NCBI GenBank assembly: GCA_009760855.2
Contig: WPIO01000007.1
Span: 8,321,001-8,385,000, forward strand
Direction of reading: 5' to 3'
DNA length: 64,000 bases
DNA from: Cristatella mucedo
Taxonomy: Eukaryota > Bryozoa > Phylactolaemata > Cristatellidae
In this document: positions 48,577 to 60,093 of the stretch, piece by piece
Layout: each line of letters starts with the position of its first letter
Position numbering within the stretch: position 1 is the stretch's first letter
Notes under the pieces: generated by a model
The model's input: the letters and a program-made list of their open reading frames with translations, nothing else
Databases searched by the model: none
What the model was told of the DNA's origin: nothing
Translations under genes and position numbers: made by a program

Positions 48577-49987
48577 GTGAATATAAATTTTGCATTGGTC
48601 AATTTATACATGCATTAATTGTGGATAACACGTCACAATATTGCAGCCATTCATTGATATGTCTTGCATCTTATAGTGTGTAAACCGCTAGTGTATGCTA
48701 TTTGTTTCAGTGGGAGCTATCCTTACTGGGAGCTAGCCCACTGTGAGGTTTAGCTCTTCACGATTCATCATTGGTGGGCCCTTTATCCGGCAGCTCTATG
48801 TTATCATCCACAGATGTGTTAAAGCTGCTTGGAGTCTGTTGGTGCTATTTAATTTAATTTAGCCAACAAACTAGTCTTTACTTTATATAAGGTCATGTCG
48901 AGCGTAAGCTGAAGGAAGGCATGCTATTATACAGAAAAAACAGCTGTTTTCTGTTTAACCCTGAATTATTTTTCAGGATAACGGAAATGTCCTAGTTCAT
49001 TCACTCAATGGAGTGTAATTGTTGCCAAATATATTGGGTTTCATGCTCAGTGTGGTCCAGTTAAACTACTGACATGCTGAATGTTTGGCCACTTTAAAAA
49101 CCTCTGTATGTTTCCATGTCTTTAGCCATGTACTGGCTTACTTAATACTCCAAGCAGTTTAGTTGCATTAGTCAGGGATTGCTTGAAGATTCACTTTTGG
49201 GTTAAATGTCATTTGAGTTCTCACTTTCCTTCGAATCTCAGTAACAGTAATGACTTGTTGGGAATAGCACATTCTCACCGGCTACCAATTCGAAACTCTA
49301 CATGTTGCTCTCATTAGAGAGTAATACAATAATGTATTCAGGAGCCGGAGATGCTGACTATAAGTGTTCTAGCATACGCTTGTGCAGGAATGCAAAGTAA
49401 ACAAAGGAGGAGGGGCAGTAGCATTGTCTTACTGGCCATATTGTAGTTTTTACCTGATTTGTAGATGAATATGCCATTCTGGTAATGAGACCACAAGCAC
49501 TTATTTGTTTTTCTTGTGTTGCTTATGACAACTAGACAGCCAAATCTCCATTTTCAGATGTTATACTTTGTACTCAAACTATCTAGAGCATGTGGTTGCT
49601 ACATCAGTGGTTTCTGCAGGCCCTAGAAAATCTAAATTTAGAGTTATATGTTATTGTAAAAGCAAGCTATTTTGAAGTTTGTCTAAACAATGGTGGCATG
49701 GAGTTTTAGGTAGTTTGGCTGGCTCGTATGTTCGGCAAGTAGTCGTACCGAGTTTCTCCTGTGGATTACCGTGTCTTCCGGTTGTTTTGTCATCCAATGC
49801 ATGGCTCTCACGATAATTTGCTTTACAGGGCTGAGTTTGTGGCAGAAAGTGTCTGGCAGGTTGGTTATTATTTAATCTCTATGGAACCACCTTTATTTCT
49901 GCAATATTTTCTGTTTAATACCATGAGCTTACTTACTAGTTATCTTTTGTTACTGACGTTGTGTAGGTCTAAAATTAGCAGGTATAC
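48577..49987. other. Intron DNA without a recognised exon
   Basis: No frame with convincing splice sites. A phase-0-to-phase-1 exon of the macrodomain gene must lie somewhere between here and 59,950, but I could not place it. Confidence 0.4.
49892..49897 (-). terminator. Polyadenylation signal AATAAA for the minus-strand exon
   Basis: AATAAA on the minus strand about 90 bases past the stop codon of the exon at 50,248-49,988, a normal distance for a short 3' UTR. Confidence 0.45.
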
Positions 49988-50248
49988 TCAGAGGCTTGGA
50001 TAACATGTATCCGTTGTGAAAAGCCAGGTGTCCTGGATTTCAATCTTGACCATCTGCCTCTCTGGCTTGCCATGAACGTTTTGCGATTTTATGTAAATGT
50101 CAACCCACAAGTTGGAAGACTTCACTGTCAAGATTGATTCAGCTAGCATCAATCCCGTGTCATCTGCCCATAATCGGGCGTGATACTCTAAAATAACTTG
50201 CCATTGGGCCAACATATTTCCTCCATAATCAAGTCGGCATACCCTTCC
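49988..50248 (-). CDS. Terminal exon of an unidentified minus-strand gene
   Basis: On the minus strand the acceptor TTTTTTTTGTTATGTTCCTTAG is strong. It is followed in phase 0 by 86 codons (GRVCRLDYGGNM, ILEYHARLWADDTG, SNLWVDIYIKSQNVHGK, MVKIEIQDTWLF) and TGA. An AATAAA lies about 90 bases downstream. Amino-acid use looks like a folded beta-rich protein and not like any repeat in the window. I do not recognise the family. Upstream exons on the minus strand (above 50.3 kb) were not found; a LINE lies immediately there. It could be a nested gene in an intron of the macrodomain gene or a retained exon of a decayed gene. Confidence 0.5.
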   Translation of the reverse strand, partial: GRVCRLDYGGNMLAQWQVILEYHARLWADDTGLMLAESILTVKSSNLWVDIYIKSQNVHGKPERQMVKIEIQDTWLFTTDTCYPSL

Positions 50249-50369
50249 CTAAGGAACATAACAAAAAAAATGGTTTGCTTAGATAAGGGTACGAATAAGT
50301 TCAAATGTATGTGACATCAATAATAGATTACTTCAATACCGTCTGTTTGGGACATCTGTTCAATGCCCT

Positions 50370-51010
50370 TAATCATCTGCTAGTGGTGCAAAACTCTGCC
50401 GCTCGTCTGTTCTATGTCCTACAGCTGCCGAAGCGCCCTGCTTATGTGTGAGCTTTACTGGCTCCCTATCAAGCATTGAATTGATTCATGTATCTGTCTT
50501 ATTGGTTGCTTAACTTGTTTATACCAGCACATCCATCCGACCTCATTGCTCTTCTAGTCTGCTCTCACACTGCTCACTTCTCACCATCTAGTCGTCTTGC
50601 CAAACCTCGCACTAATCATTTGGCGATCTTACATTCAGCTGGTATGCGTGGAGACTCAGAAAATCGCGTCCAGCTTAAGTCACTTTACGCAATGACCTTG
50701 CATCATTTAAGTCTCAGCTCAAGACACACCCGTTTCTTGTCAGCTTTCCCTGCCCCAGTGAACTTGACTTTTTTGTTCCTGCGTGCTTTGCATGCTCACC
50801 CGTGCATTATTCGATGCATGCGTACTTGCCAGAGCTCTTTCCGGCCACGAGTCTCTTCTTATTTGCTTTAGTGTGCCGGCCTAAGTATAGTACTTTTTTT
50901 TTATTTTGCCGTGTTGGTTGGTACTCACGGTTATTGATTCTCTTGCAGATGGTTGTAAAGTGCCTGGAATGTGATGACGTTTTCTTAGGGCACTATCAAA
51001 CGATCGGTTG
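50370..51010 (+). mobile_element. LINE A-related copy, very old
   Basis: GTGGTGCAAAACTCTGCCGCTCGTCTGTTC, CTGGCTCCCTATCAAGCATTGA and the terminal AAAGTGCCTGGAATGTGATGACGTTTTCTTAGGGCACTATCAAACG parallel the family A post-RT region and tail. Strong divergence makes it the oldest member seen here. Confidence 0.6.
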
Positions 51011-51534
51011 TAATTTGAATTATTGCTCCAATTACTGGCTTTATTAGGGATCTCGTACAGAGAATTTTTTGTTTAAATGCTATACTAGATTATCAGGTCA
51101 TTTAAAAAAAATGGTTGAGTACTTGCTTGCTTGTTCCTTGCTTATGCACGTTCACCTAGGTGCAAGTATCGTATGTAATTATTGTGTGCCACTACTCGCT
51201 GGTGGTAGCTGTTATGTTATGCACTTCTGGAAGATTTGTGCTGCCCAGATGCCCCACTTCATGCTCATAAACTTTCAAGGAAGAGTGCTGTTTCACTGAA
51301 TGTGGTTATACTGGTATTTGCCTCTGCCATTTGTGGTTACGCTAACTGTTAACAATTTTCCAATGCAGCTCGTAGTTTAAGCTTGGATCAGAATACCAGT
51401 TGCCAACTGTATGCTTACTAACGAGTACACACTCTATTACCTGAACTAAATCGTTACTTACACTCATGCGACTCAGGGGTCCGACTTGGGTCCATGAGTG
51501 ACCATGTTGAAGCCAGCAAAGTTTGTAAACCCAG

Positions 51535-51610
51535 TTGGTAGCTTAATGGCTAGAGCTTTGGTCTGTGACATAGGAGAGTCTAGGTCTGCATCCTGCTAGA
51601 GTAAAAAATA
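51535..51610 (+). other. tRNA-like sequence, probably SINE or tRNA pseudogene
   Basis: GTTGGTAGCTTAATGGCTAGAGC has the form of a D-arm and A box; GTCTAGGTCTGCATCCTGC resembles a T-arm with a damaged B box. There are no clear acceptor-stem partners, so it is not called a working tRNA. Confidence 0.35.
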
Positions 51611-53240
51611 AAGAGTATTTCAAACTACCTTAGTTTCAAAACCTCATTTGCATCCACGACTTTATATTGCTCGTATACTATACACTTTTAAGCCTGCAAA
51701 TAGCATTTACTGAACTTTATTAGCCCCTGCTTCATCGACGGTGTCTGAGCACAGGCTTTATATTAATTAAGGGCAAAACGGTGATGTTTTCCTGTTATCA
51801 CCTTTGAAAATTCGTAAGTTGCAAGTTCTCTTTGCTATTAACTTTAAGAACTAGTTCTCCATAGCTCGTTTCCATTTATTGGCAGTTTTTACCACTTGTT
51901 CAATCAAAAGTAATATGAATTCAGCAATTCCCTTGTGTTTAGCTTCTAATGGTTAGTGTGAATATGCTATGTGTACAGGCATATCACGAGTGTAGTCAAG
52001 AAATTTGCTTGCAGGCTAAATCTCAACTTTGAAGGACATGACGCAAGACCAAAGGTTGAATTGATCTGTGCTTGTATGAAAAACTTCAACTGTTATTTTA
52101 CACGTTTTTACTTTTAATTTGAGCACTTAGATTAATTCGTAGAACCTTTTGAGAGATGTGGAGGCCCCATGCCAAAGGCACACAGCCTGTAATCCTTGTT
52201 TGCAAACTATACAAGTTTGTATTCCCATTTTGGTTGCCCTGAAACTACCCACTAAAGTTATGCCGTACAACACATCCCTGTACTCATGCCTAAATATTAA
52301 CCTCTTTAACAGCCCTAAAGGGATTCCACAACTCTCTGGTTCAGTTAACTTCAAGTGATCGGCTTAGAATCAAAGAACTACATAGAGGAGCATGTAATGC
52401 CTTTTCAGCATCCCTGTCTGATGGCCCAATATTGAAATAGATGCTACAGCTGTCCGTTTAAGATGCACCGTCCTGCCCTTCTGCTATGTAGGCGATTTAG
52501 CTTCTTTAATAAAGAAATGGAAACCTTCTTTTGGAAGCAGTATGTGAATCGGCGAAGGGCACCCACCAGACTCTCCACCCCTTTAAAAAAGTGGCTGCTC
52601 TTTACTTATGGAATGTCTCCTATTTACAGATAAGCCACTTCTAAATGTTTTGAAATGAGACTGGCACCTCCGAGTTTAGAGACTTGAATCTGTGAGCTCG
52701 GAATTCTAACTGCTGGTTTAACCTTTCTTTGGAGAAGCACATTGAGCGAGGCTACGACCAGAGGTTCATTGTACAGACACTCCCTCCAGTCCCTTTTAAA
52801 ATTTCAATTTCTGGTTTTGGGGAGCCTGAAGATATGAACCTAACTAAGGTCAGCCTCCCAAAAGCAACCTTGACCCTCATAAGTAAAACGGCATGCATAC
52901 TCGAAGTTTGAGAGCTTAAAGTTGGACATCGATGGTAGGCTGTAAAGCGTTCCTCTGTAGAGTGTTTAAAAGTAATCACGTCTATAGCATTTCTAAAAGT
53001 ATTATAATTTCTTGAAAATTAATGTAAGGTATAGCCCATTTGATGTCATCATTTTGGACTGCTTGCCAGTCAAGTAGCCGTTATAGCCATTCAAAGAACT
53101 TGACTGATCCCGTTTGGAGAGATGCCTTGACTCCACATGCCGAAGGCTTCATGCTTGAACAAGTAGTTTGTTAGCAAGTCTATGGAACCTGGGGCTAAGC
53201 CTAGCAGCTTGACTAGTCATTAAGTTTAGCCGACTTAGAA
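51611..53240. other. Unannotated stretch with open frames of unclear meaning
   Basis: Frames at 52,127-52,354 (minus, 75 codons), 52,149-52,358 (plus) and 52,729-52,911 (plus; FKISISGFGEPEDMNLTK before a GTCAGC donor-like site) are more protein-like than the surroundings, but have no known motif or good acceptor site. Confidence 0.3.
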
Positions 53241-53246
53241 GCCTCA

Positions 53247-53295
53247 TTTATATAGCTGCAGAAGAGCCTTAACGGCTATCGCCCACAACTCTCAG
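53247..53295 (-). mobile_element. SINE2 3' fragment
   Basis: CATTTATATAGCTGCAGAAGAGCCTTAACGGCTATCGCC is the minus-strand form of the SINE2 tail found at 29.4 kb. Confidence 0.5.
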
Positions 53296-53367
53296 TGGTC
53301 AATTAAGAGCTCATAGAGCATATGTAGACCTTCAAAATACTTGTGCATTTGAGTGTATGTAGCTGCA

Positions 53368-53912
53368 TAATAATAATAATAGTACTAATAATAATAATGC
53401 ACTTGATAAAGCGCCCTCAGAGAACTAAATCTCTTTCTAGGCGCTTTACATTTGCTGCAAAGGGAAATGCAATTGAATGGTGAGTAATATCATGCTTGAT
53501 AAACAAACAAAATGAACAACATGGTTAGGGGTGACATGCACAGGGTGAGCATGCAAATGTGGTTAGTGGCAGCATGCACAGTGTCAGCTTGCATAAGCAC
53601 GTGAAGGACGAATCACAGGGACCCACTAAATGCTATCATAAATAGGTGTGTTTTTAAGTTCTTTTTAAATGTGGTCAGGTCAGGGAATGTTCTGACGCAG
53701 GTCGGGAGGGAGTTCCAGGCTTTGGGAGCATACGAACTAAATGCACGGTCTCCAAAGGATTTGAGGTTTGTACGAGGTATTTCTAGACTGTTGGATTCCG
53801 AAAAGCAGGTGGTACGATGCTTGGCCTGATGGGGGAGTATATCTGAGAGATAGGCTGGAGCCAAAGAATGAAGTGACCTAAAAGTGAGCAACAAAACCTT
53901 GAAGTCAAATCG
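53368..53912 (-). mobile_element. LINE A 3' fragment, young-looking
   Basis: ATA-rich tail, CACTTGATAAAGCGCCC, 3' UTR and ORF2 end; an open 100-codon frame (53,915-53,613) covers FKVLLLTFRSLHSLAPAYLS to the end. Confidence 0.9.
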
Positions 53913-53919
53913 CATGTAT

Positions 53920-54413
53920 CACTTATCATCTCACCAAGGCATCACTGGTATTGCACAGCAATGGTTTAGGTCTGTTTTGAGTGGGAGCTTTCAGAGCATA
54001 TTTGTCAGTACTTAATAGTCATCCGAGGAGCTCTTTATAGTATGAGGTGCCCCGGTGATCTGTGCCTAGTCCACTTCTTTGCAATTCTTCCGTATGCCAA
54101 TGTAGTCACTAAACACAATATAGGCTATCAAACTATATTCTTCAGTATGCCAATATAGTCGCCAAACACAATTTAGGCTATCATCTCTATGCAGATGACC
54201 TGTACATAGCTGTAGATGTGGTTTGGTTTACATGTGGTTGCATGCTGACCCTTGTGCATAAACCATATTATTCATTTTGTTTGTTTTTCAAGCATGATTT
54301 TACTTACCATTCAATTGCATTTCCCTTTGCAGCAAATGTAAAGCACCTAGAAAGAGATTTAGTTTTCTGAGGGCGCTTTATCAAGTGCATTATTATTAAT
54401 ATTATTATGTTAT
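53920..54413 (+). mobile_element. LINE A RT fragment followed by a LINE A 3' tail
   Basis: The plus strand first shows a diverged RT part (LGITGIAQQWF-like, then YHLYADDLY at about 54,180). From about 54,220 it has the 3' UTR and a full tail AAAGCACCTAGAAAGAGATTTAGTTTTCTGAGGGCGCTTTATCAAG with ATTATT. The C-terminal coding part is missing between them. Confidence 0.75.
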
Positions 54414-54599
54414 TATGTTTAATTTCTCCCTGATTACAAGCATTTTGATTCTCTTAGATCTCTCGAAGCAGATATTGCCGACATGGACTCAAAACGTTCT
54501 CTAATTGAGTGATGATTAAACTGTTGTACGAATCATTAGAAAAGTGAGTGTTCCCCTGAAATAGGAAAACCTAAGCCTTCAAAATTGGCTCGGCCACCG

Positions 54600-55370
54600 T
54601 GCGTCCCATAGCATTTGCATACAATCTGTGTGTCTTGTTCTACAGCAACCTTTCACTATGTGACCACATCAGCTCCATAGTCAAGTCTGCCTACTTTAAT
54701 CAACATAACATTGAAAAAATTTGGGCTACCAGATAGGCATACCACATTCAAGCTGGTCCGTGCATTTCTGACTTCCTGTCTAGAATTCTGTTACTCACTA
54801 CTCACAGAACTTTCTTCTTGTGCAGTAGATTACTTACAGTTGGTTCAGAACACTGCAGCCAGGATTGTCCTTCGCGAACTCAAAAGTGCCACAGTGCACC
54901 TCTCGTTCTCGACCTGCTCTCCATCAAGCAGCATTTCAACTTCTTATATGTTTTCTCTCCTACCTCATGTTTTTACTTATCTGAATTACTTCCTTATCAG
55001 GCATCACAGCATACCACATGCTCTTATTACTCTTGCCTTTTCGCTGTGCCTTTTATCATCTTCAAATCCTTTGGAGGCCATGTCTTCAGTTTATAGGCTC
55101 CCAAAACCCGGAATTCTCTACCTACTGGCATCCCAATATCGTTTTGGTAGACGAGTTTAAATAGGAGTTAGAAGTTCACTGGTTCCATACAGCATGTGCT
55201 CAGTGCATGTGAGTTGTTCTCTGTTTGTGCTAAAGCTTGATGACATCGTGAAAGCTAACTCTGGCCAATCGACATACTTCCTATCGAGCGTATGTGAAGT
55301 GCCTAGACAGATATGATTCCCGTAGGGTGCCTTATAAATTGTGTACTTTTGTTATTACTAATCTATCTCT
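54600..55370 (+). mobile_element. LINE A-related copy, old subfamily
   Basis: LSLCDHISSIVKSAYFNQHN, LEFCYSLLTELSSCAVDYLQ and LVQNTAARIVLREL (54,650-54,880) give the post-RT region; the end AAGTGCCTAGACAGATATGATTCCCGTAGGGTGCCTTATAAATTG is a diverged tail. Confidence 0.75.
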
Positions 55371-55689
55371 TTTTTAAGCAAGGTTTCAAGGATATCTAGG
55401 AGACTGTTATATTTGCATTTAATCGAATCACGTCTCTCTTAATTTCATACAGCTCTTTTTCACCCCATTACCATGCCTTGCTTTTTGGAGCAACTCTAAA
55501 TAATCCTGTAGGTCTTGTAATTATATTTCACTAGTTTCCATGTTTCCCTCAAGTCATACCCAAATACCCATTGAGGGTTTAACCGTATGCAAATGTAGTT
55601 TTATTATGGTTGTTTTTACATTAAACTGTATAGGTAAGTAAGGCTGGTGATATGTTTTAGATATTCGAAAAAGCTAAGGAGCTATCTGG

Positions 55690-56160
55690 CAGGTTGAGCC
55701 AATCAACTTTGATGGTACCGAAAACTGAGGTTTTCAGAAATGCAGACTTAGGTAAAGTCTATATTCTTGTTTTTCTTGATCTTTTGATCTTTTTGCGTTT
55801 GATACCTTTGATCACCAAGTCCTTGTCCAGCGATTCTCATCTCGCCTGGGCATTGGTGGCACTGCACTGCAATGATTCTTATCCTATCTCAGTGAGAGAC
55901 TCAAGAGTATTGATGTGAACAGACAAAGGTCACCCGCGGAACTATTACAATGCGGACTACCAGGAGACTCGCAGCTTAGCTTTCTTCTTTTTGCAGTTTA
56001 TACTTTCTTTCTTGCCGATGTGATCCCCAAGCACAATCTAGGCTTTCACTTCTAGGCATATGACACTGAGTTGTCCTGTTGCTTTCATCTCTCCCAGTCA
56101 TTCAGCATGTAGAATTCTCTCAACTCTCGTGCCACATGGATTTCTGATATCCATACATAT
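55690..56160 (+). mobile_element. LINE A-related RT fragment
   Basis: NADLGKVYILVFLDL, then LSSDSHLAWAL-like and VYTFFLADVIPKHNLGFHF-like segments of the RT up to a FADD box spoiled by a stop (HF-stop-AYDTELSC). It has no 3' part; LINE B follows directly in the opposite orientation. Confidence 0.75.
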
Positions 56161-56165
56161 GGATA

Positions 56166-58175
56166 TTGTATCTCCGTCTGTAACTCCACACAAAGTCATA
56201 AAGACCATGTGAGTGTTACACAGGAGAATATTGTATAGCGCACTCACAGCCTAAGCGGCTTTCGGTACGCATTCGGTAGCCAACAGACTTTGTCTCACGC
56301 AACAAAGAGAAAATGGTAAGCATAGCAGAGTCAGTAGAGCTGTTAAGGTAGTGAGTAGCATGGAAGTAGCAGCTCAGGACCGCTGAAAAGGATGAGCCAT
56401 AGTCGGCAGTAGGAGAGTAGTTGTCGTTGTGTAAGAATTGTGGAAGCGAGTTCCACAGTGTACGACCTGCATAGCTAAAGCTGCTGTCGCCAACTGTCTT
56501 TAAGCGGAGGAATGGGACAGCTAATTTATTGTCCACACCGGACCTGAGGGCGCGAACAGACTGAAACTGGTGCAGCAGTTCAGCTAGGTACGAAGGAGCC
56601 AAGCCGTGACGGGCCCTGTGGGTCAGTGTAAGAACTTTGCTCTGTATCCTTTGCTCAACCGGCAACCATCCTAGCTCTTTCAGCAAAGGAGACACGGGCT
56701 CAAACCGCTGGGACTTGAAGACTAGCCTTGCAGCCATATTCATAGTCTGCTGTAGTGACATAATAGCTTTCTTTGGCAGCCCAGCCAGGAGGGAATTACA
56801 ATAATCAAGCCGAGACTGAACTAAAGCTAGTTAAATTCTTCACAAGCCGCTGTGGGACACAGCTCTTAATCTTGGATAGGGATCTGACGCGATGTCTAGC
56901 TGTAGAAGCAGTCTTCTGAATGAAGCTTTTAAAATTGAGGCAGCTGTCGAAAACGAAACCTAAATATCGAGCACGTGGTGAAGGTCGCACAATAGCATCA
57001 CCTATTAGAAGAGCAAAGCCTTTTAATCCAGCCACGTGCTTAGGGTGTCCTATGAGCAGCAGTTCGGTTTTATCATCATTTAATTTCAGGAAGTTTTCCG
57101 ACATCCAGGATCGAATAACGGCAAGGCAAGCATTCAGTTTCTCAGTTGCCGCAGCAGATTCCGATGGTTTGAATGACGAATACAACTGAGTATCGTCAGC
57201 ATGGAAGTGATATCCTATTCCAGGTGCCTTAATCATTTTTCCCAGAGGTTGTGTATAAATGGAGAACAGCAAGGGACCGAGCACAGACCCTGAGGGACTC
57301 CACAGGTGACCCTTCTCGTGTGTGAGACCTGACCCCTACACGACACGGATTAAACACGATCAGAGAAGTATGATTTAAACCACGCCAGCGCTTCGTCTGC
57401 CAGACCGATCGTTGTTCTCAATCGTTCATACAGAACTTCGTGATCAATGGTGGCGAAGGCAGCAGACAGATCTAGCAGAGCTAGGGCAGTGACATTCCCG
57501 TCGTCGTTGCCACGTAGAATGTCATTGTTAACACTGAGGAGATCAGTTTCAGTAGAGTGCTGCTTCTTGAACCCTGATTAAATGTTTCTGACATTCCATT
57601 ATTTTCAATATGTTCAAGCAGCTGCTTAGCAACAATTTTTTTAAGAATCTTTGATAGGAACGGAAGAAGGGAAACTGGGCGATAGTTTGCTAGGACCTCC
57701 GTGTCTAATCCAGGCTTTTTAAGAATAGGTCTAACGATTGCCGATTTAAAGGACTTGGGGACGACCCCTCTTCCCAAAGAAACATTAAAAATCTTGGTTA
57801 TGGCAGGGCTAAGTTGGTCTGCTAGTGAAGGCCACAGAGATGAAGGTATAGGGTGTTCAGGAGATGAGCTGTTTTTGCTAGACCTTAATAAGGCAGCCAC
57901 ATCACATACAGAAACGTTGGAGAACCTTTTAAGGAAGGTCGCAGGTTGAGGAACGGCGCTTGTTTTCGTCGGAGGGGGCTTAATGAAGGCACGAATTTGC
58001 ACAAATGTTTCAGTAAAGAAGGCTGAAAACTTTTCGGCTGAGCCCTTAATATCTGGGGAGTCAGACCTCACAGCATTGGTTAGTATGGCGGCAGCAGCAT
58101 CGCAGTAGCTGCGGGCCACCGCCAGCTGAAGGGATATCAAACATGACAGCAAACTTTCTCTAACTGAATGACGAT
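56166..58175 (-). mobile_element. LINE B, nearly complete RT to 3' end
   Basis: The 3' end ATTGTATCTCCGTCTGTAACTCCACAC is at 56,166. Minus-strand frames at 58,179-57,481 (232 codons), 57,284-56,805 (159) and 56,761-56,216 (181) cover most of the protein. Markers are VRPILKKPGLDTEVLANYRP (RT fingers), [52 protein letters not shown] (catalytic box, Tyr-Ala-Asp-Asp reads His-Ala-Asp-Asp) and AARLVFKSQRFEPVSPLLKE. Two or three frameshifts separate the frames. The endonuclease part is missing. Confidence 0.9.
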
Positions 58176-58179
58176 ACAA

Positions 58180-58395
58180 CCTGCTACCTAGTTATGCGAA
58201 AACCAAAGGTGACGCAGCAATTAGAAAACCGAGCAGTCAAAATCGGCTCTGCCAGCTTATCTCCTGTTTCATCTGTGAGAAATCTAGGTGTCCTGTGCCA
58301 ACGACTTTTTATTAGCTGATTGCATCAGTTCAACATTCAAGTCTTCCTACTTACAGCTACATTAAATTGCTAACATTTTGACATGCTTCGGCAGG
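58180..58395 (+). mobile_element. LINE A copy, part 1
   Basis: LVMRKPKVTQQLENRAVKIG and SASLSPVSSVRNLGVL-like segments follow the FADD-box region of family A. The copy is split at about 58,396 by a SINE2. Confidence 0.75.
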
Positions 58396-58560
58396 GAGCC
58401 GTGATGGCACACTAAATAAAGCGGTTGCTCATCGTGGTACCGATTTCGTGTGTTCGAATCTTGCTATCGAAAATCCTTTATTGCCACTGCAAGCGGTGGT
58501 GATAACCGTCAAGGCTCTTGTGCTGCTATGCAAAAAGAGGCTGTTGAATCATCTAGTATT
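58396..58560 (+). mobile_element. SINE2, inserted in LINE A
   Basis: GCCGTGATGGCACACTAAATAAAGCGG (A-box side), GTGTTCGAATCTTGC (B box), CCTTTATTGCCACTGCAAGCGG, AAGGCTCTTGTGCTGCTATGCAAAAAGAGGCTGTTGAATC. It is the best plus-strand representative of the family. Confidence 0.75.
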
Positions 58561-59275
58561 TGTTGTACACCTGAATAGGTCCATGCAATTGTGACCTCCC
58601 ATCTCGACTTCTGCGACACAATGTTTACTTGTGTACCTGCCTGTGCAATCAGGCACGCTTACAATTGGTGCAGAACTCTGCAGCTAGGCTTGTCTGTGGT
58701 GAGCGTCGAAGCTGCCACATCACACCACTTCTCGTCGACCTGCTCTGGCTCCCAGTCAAGCTCCGCATAGACTTCAAGGCTCTGTCACTCACTTTTAAGT
58801 CCCTTAATTTTCTGGCACCAGACTACCTGTGAGAACTTCTCCCTCACCAGGCTAGGCATAGTACCACCTGCTTTTCCGACTCAAATAGTTTAGCTATACC
58901 TTGCAGGAACAGCAAATTCTTAGGCGACAGTGCCTTTGGTTCGTATGATCCCAAAACCTGGAATCTACTTCCGACTTGCATCACGGCATCCCGTAACTTG
59001 ACATCTAAATAGAAGCTAAAAACACACCCATTTATCACAGCATTTTGTGGGTCCGGGTGAATCGTCATTTGTGTGCTTATGCGTGATGACACTGTGAATG
59101 CTTCCACTAACCATATTTTACATAGTGATACTGTGCATGTCACCTGTTACCTTGCGATGCTTTTTGATATGTTTCATGCTACCACGAATCCTTTGATCAT
59201 TTTTCCTTCACAGCATATGTCAAGTGCCTATAAAGAGATGAAGTTTTCTGAGGGTGCTATATGTTATTACTATAA
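58561..59275 (+). mobile_element. LINE A copy, part 2 (C-terminus and tail)
   Basis: ARLQLVQNSAARLVCGERRS, HITPLLVDLLWLPVKLRIDF, then the 3' UTR and AAGTGCCTATAAAGAGATGAAGTTTTCTGAGGGTGCTATATG. It continues the copy broken by the SINE2. Confidence 0.85.
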
Positions 59276-59949
59276 GGTCAGCAATGCAGGCTCGAGAAAT
59301 GCGTTTAGCTCGGCAGCCAAGAGTAGCATCTTTAAGGGTGTGTGTACAGGTATATATATATTTCTACTTCAGGTCCAGCTATTTATATATAAACTGTGCT
59401 GAGTGATACACTTCACTATAGCAATTTGGCATACTATGGTTATATTTCTAACTGAGACTGTAAGTCACTTTGCCTGTCTGCTCATGCAGGCAGCTGCACA
59501 CCATTCGTGCTGCTCTTTTCTCTTTTCTGTTGCATGATATTGAGGAGCTTATAAAAATGAAATCTGCATGTGGCCATAATGTTTCTGTTACAATAAGCAG
59601 CAGGTAGTGTTATATTTTTATGGAGAATTATTGTTTTGATGTTATTGTCTTCGACCTTTGATTGTGTGAGCAATGCTGAATACATCCGCATCAGCATGAG
59701 GGCCCTCTATTTCAGAGACTTACACATTTTTGAGATACGAATGAATAATTATATGGTATTTTCATATTCACCGTTTAGTGTGATATGTTTTCAAAAGCAC
59801 TTTGAATGTGCAATAATGCAATCCCACCCTGTGATTTTGATGTACTGACTATTGCTATAGTAATATCATAAGTGGCATCATCCAAGTCTTCTACATATAT
59901 CCCACAAATTAGACGTTATCATGAGCTTGCTTTCGGTTTTATCTTGTAG
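59276..59949. other. Intron DNA without a recognised feature
   Basis: AT-rich, with short frames only. Confidence 0.4.
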
Positions 59950-60093
59950 ACATTTTTTCAACACACGAACAGCGCCCTGAATTCACGTATGCTGCCAAGG
60001 GCTTGTTGCTGCAGATTATTCGAAGCACTCCATTGAAAGAACGACACGTTGCTATAACTGTTGAGATAAACAAAAAGACAGAGAGCATTTCTG
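59950..60093 (+). CDS. PARP14-like gene, later exon
   Basis: Acceptor TTTATCTTGTAG, phase 1; 47 full codons (IFSTHEQRPEFTYAAKGLLL, QIIRSTPLKERHVAITVEIN); donor G|GTAAAT, phase 1. The helix-then-strand pattern (AAKGLLLQIIRST...RHVAITVEI) is like the helix and strand before the second loop of a macrodomain, so this may belong to a second, diverged macrodomain or another KH-like module. It is linked to the gene by strand, size and phase class only. Confidence 0.5.

Noticed and set aside
49840-49861. GGCTGAGTTTGTGG exon between CTTTACAG and GGCAG|GTTGG
   Set aside because: Phase 2-to-0 does not fit between the exons at 48,361 and 59,950, and the segment is only about 30 bases.
51535-51610. Working tRNA gene
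   Set aside because: No acceptor-stem pairing and a damaged B box; kept only as a tRNA-like sequence.
55661-55693. Possible short exon IFEKAKELSG after an acceptor-like TTTTAG
   Set aside because: Its end phase (2) does not fit the next exon, and a LINE fragment follows at once.
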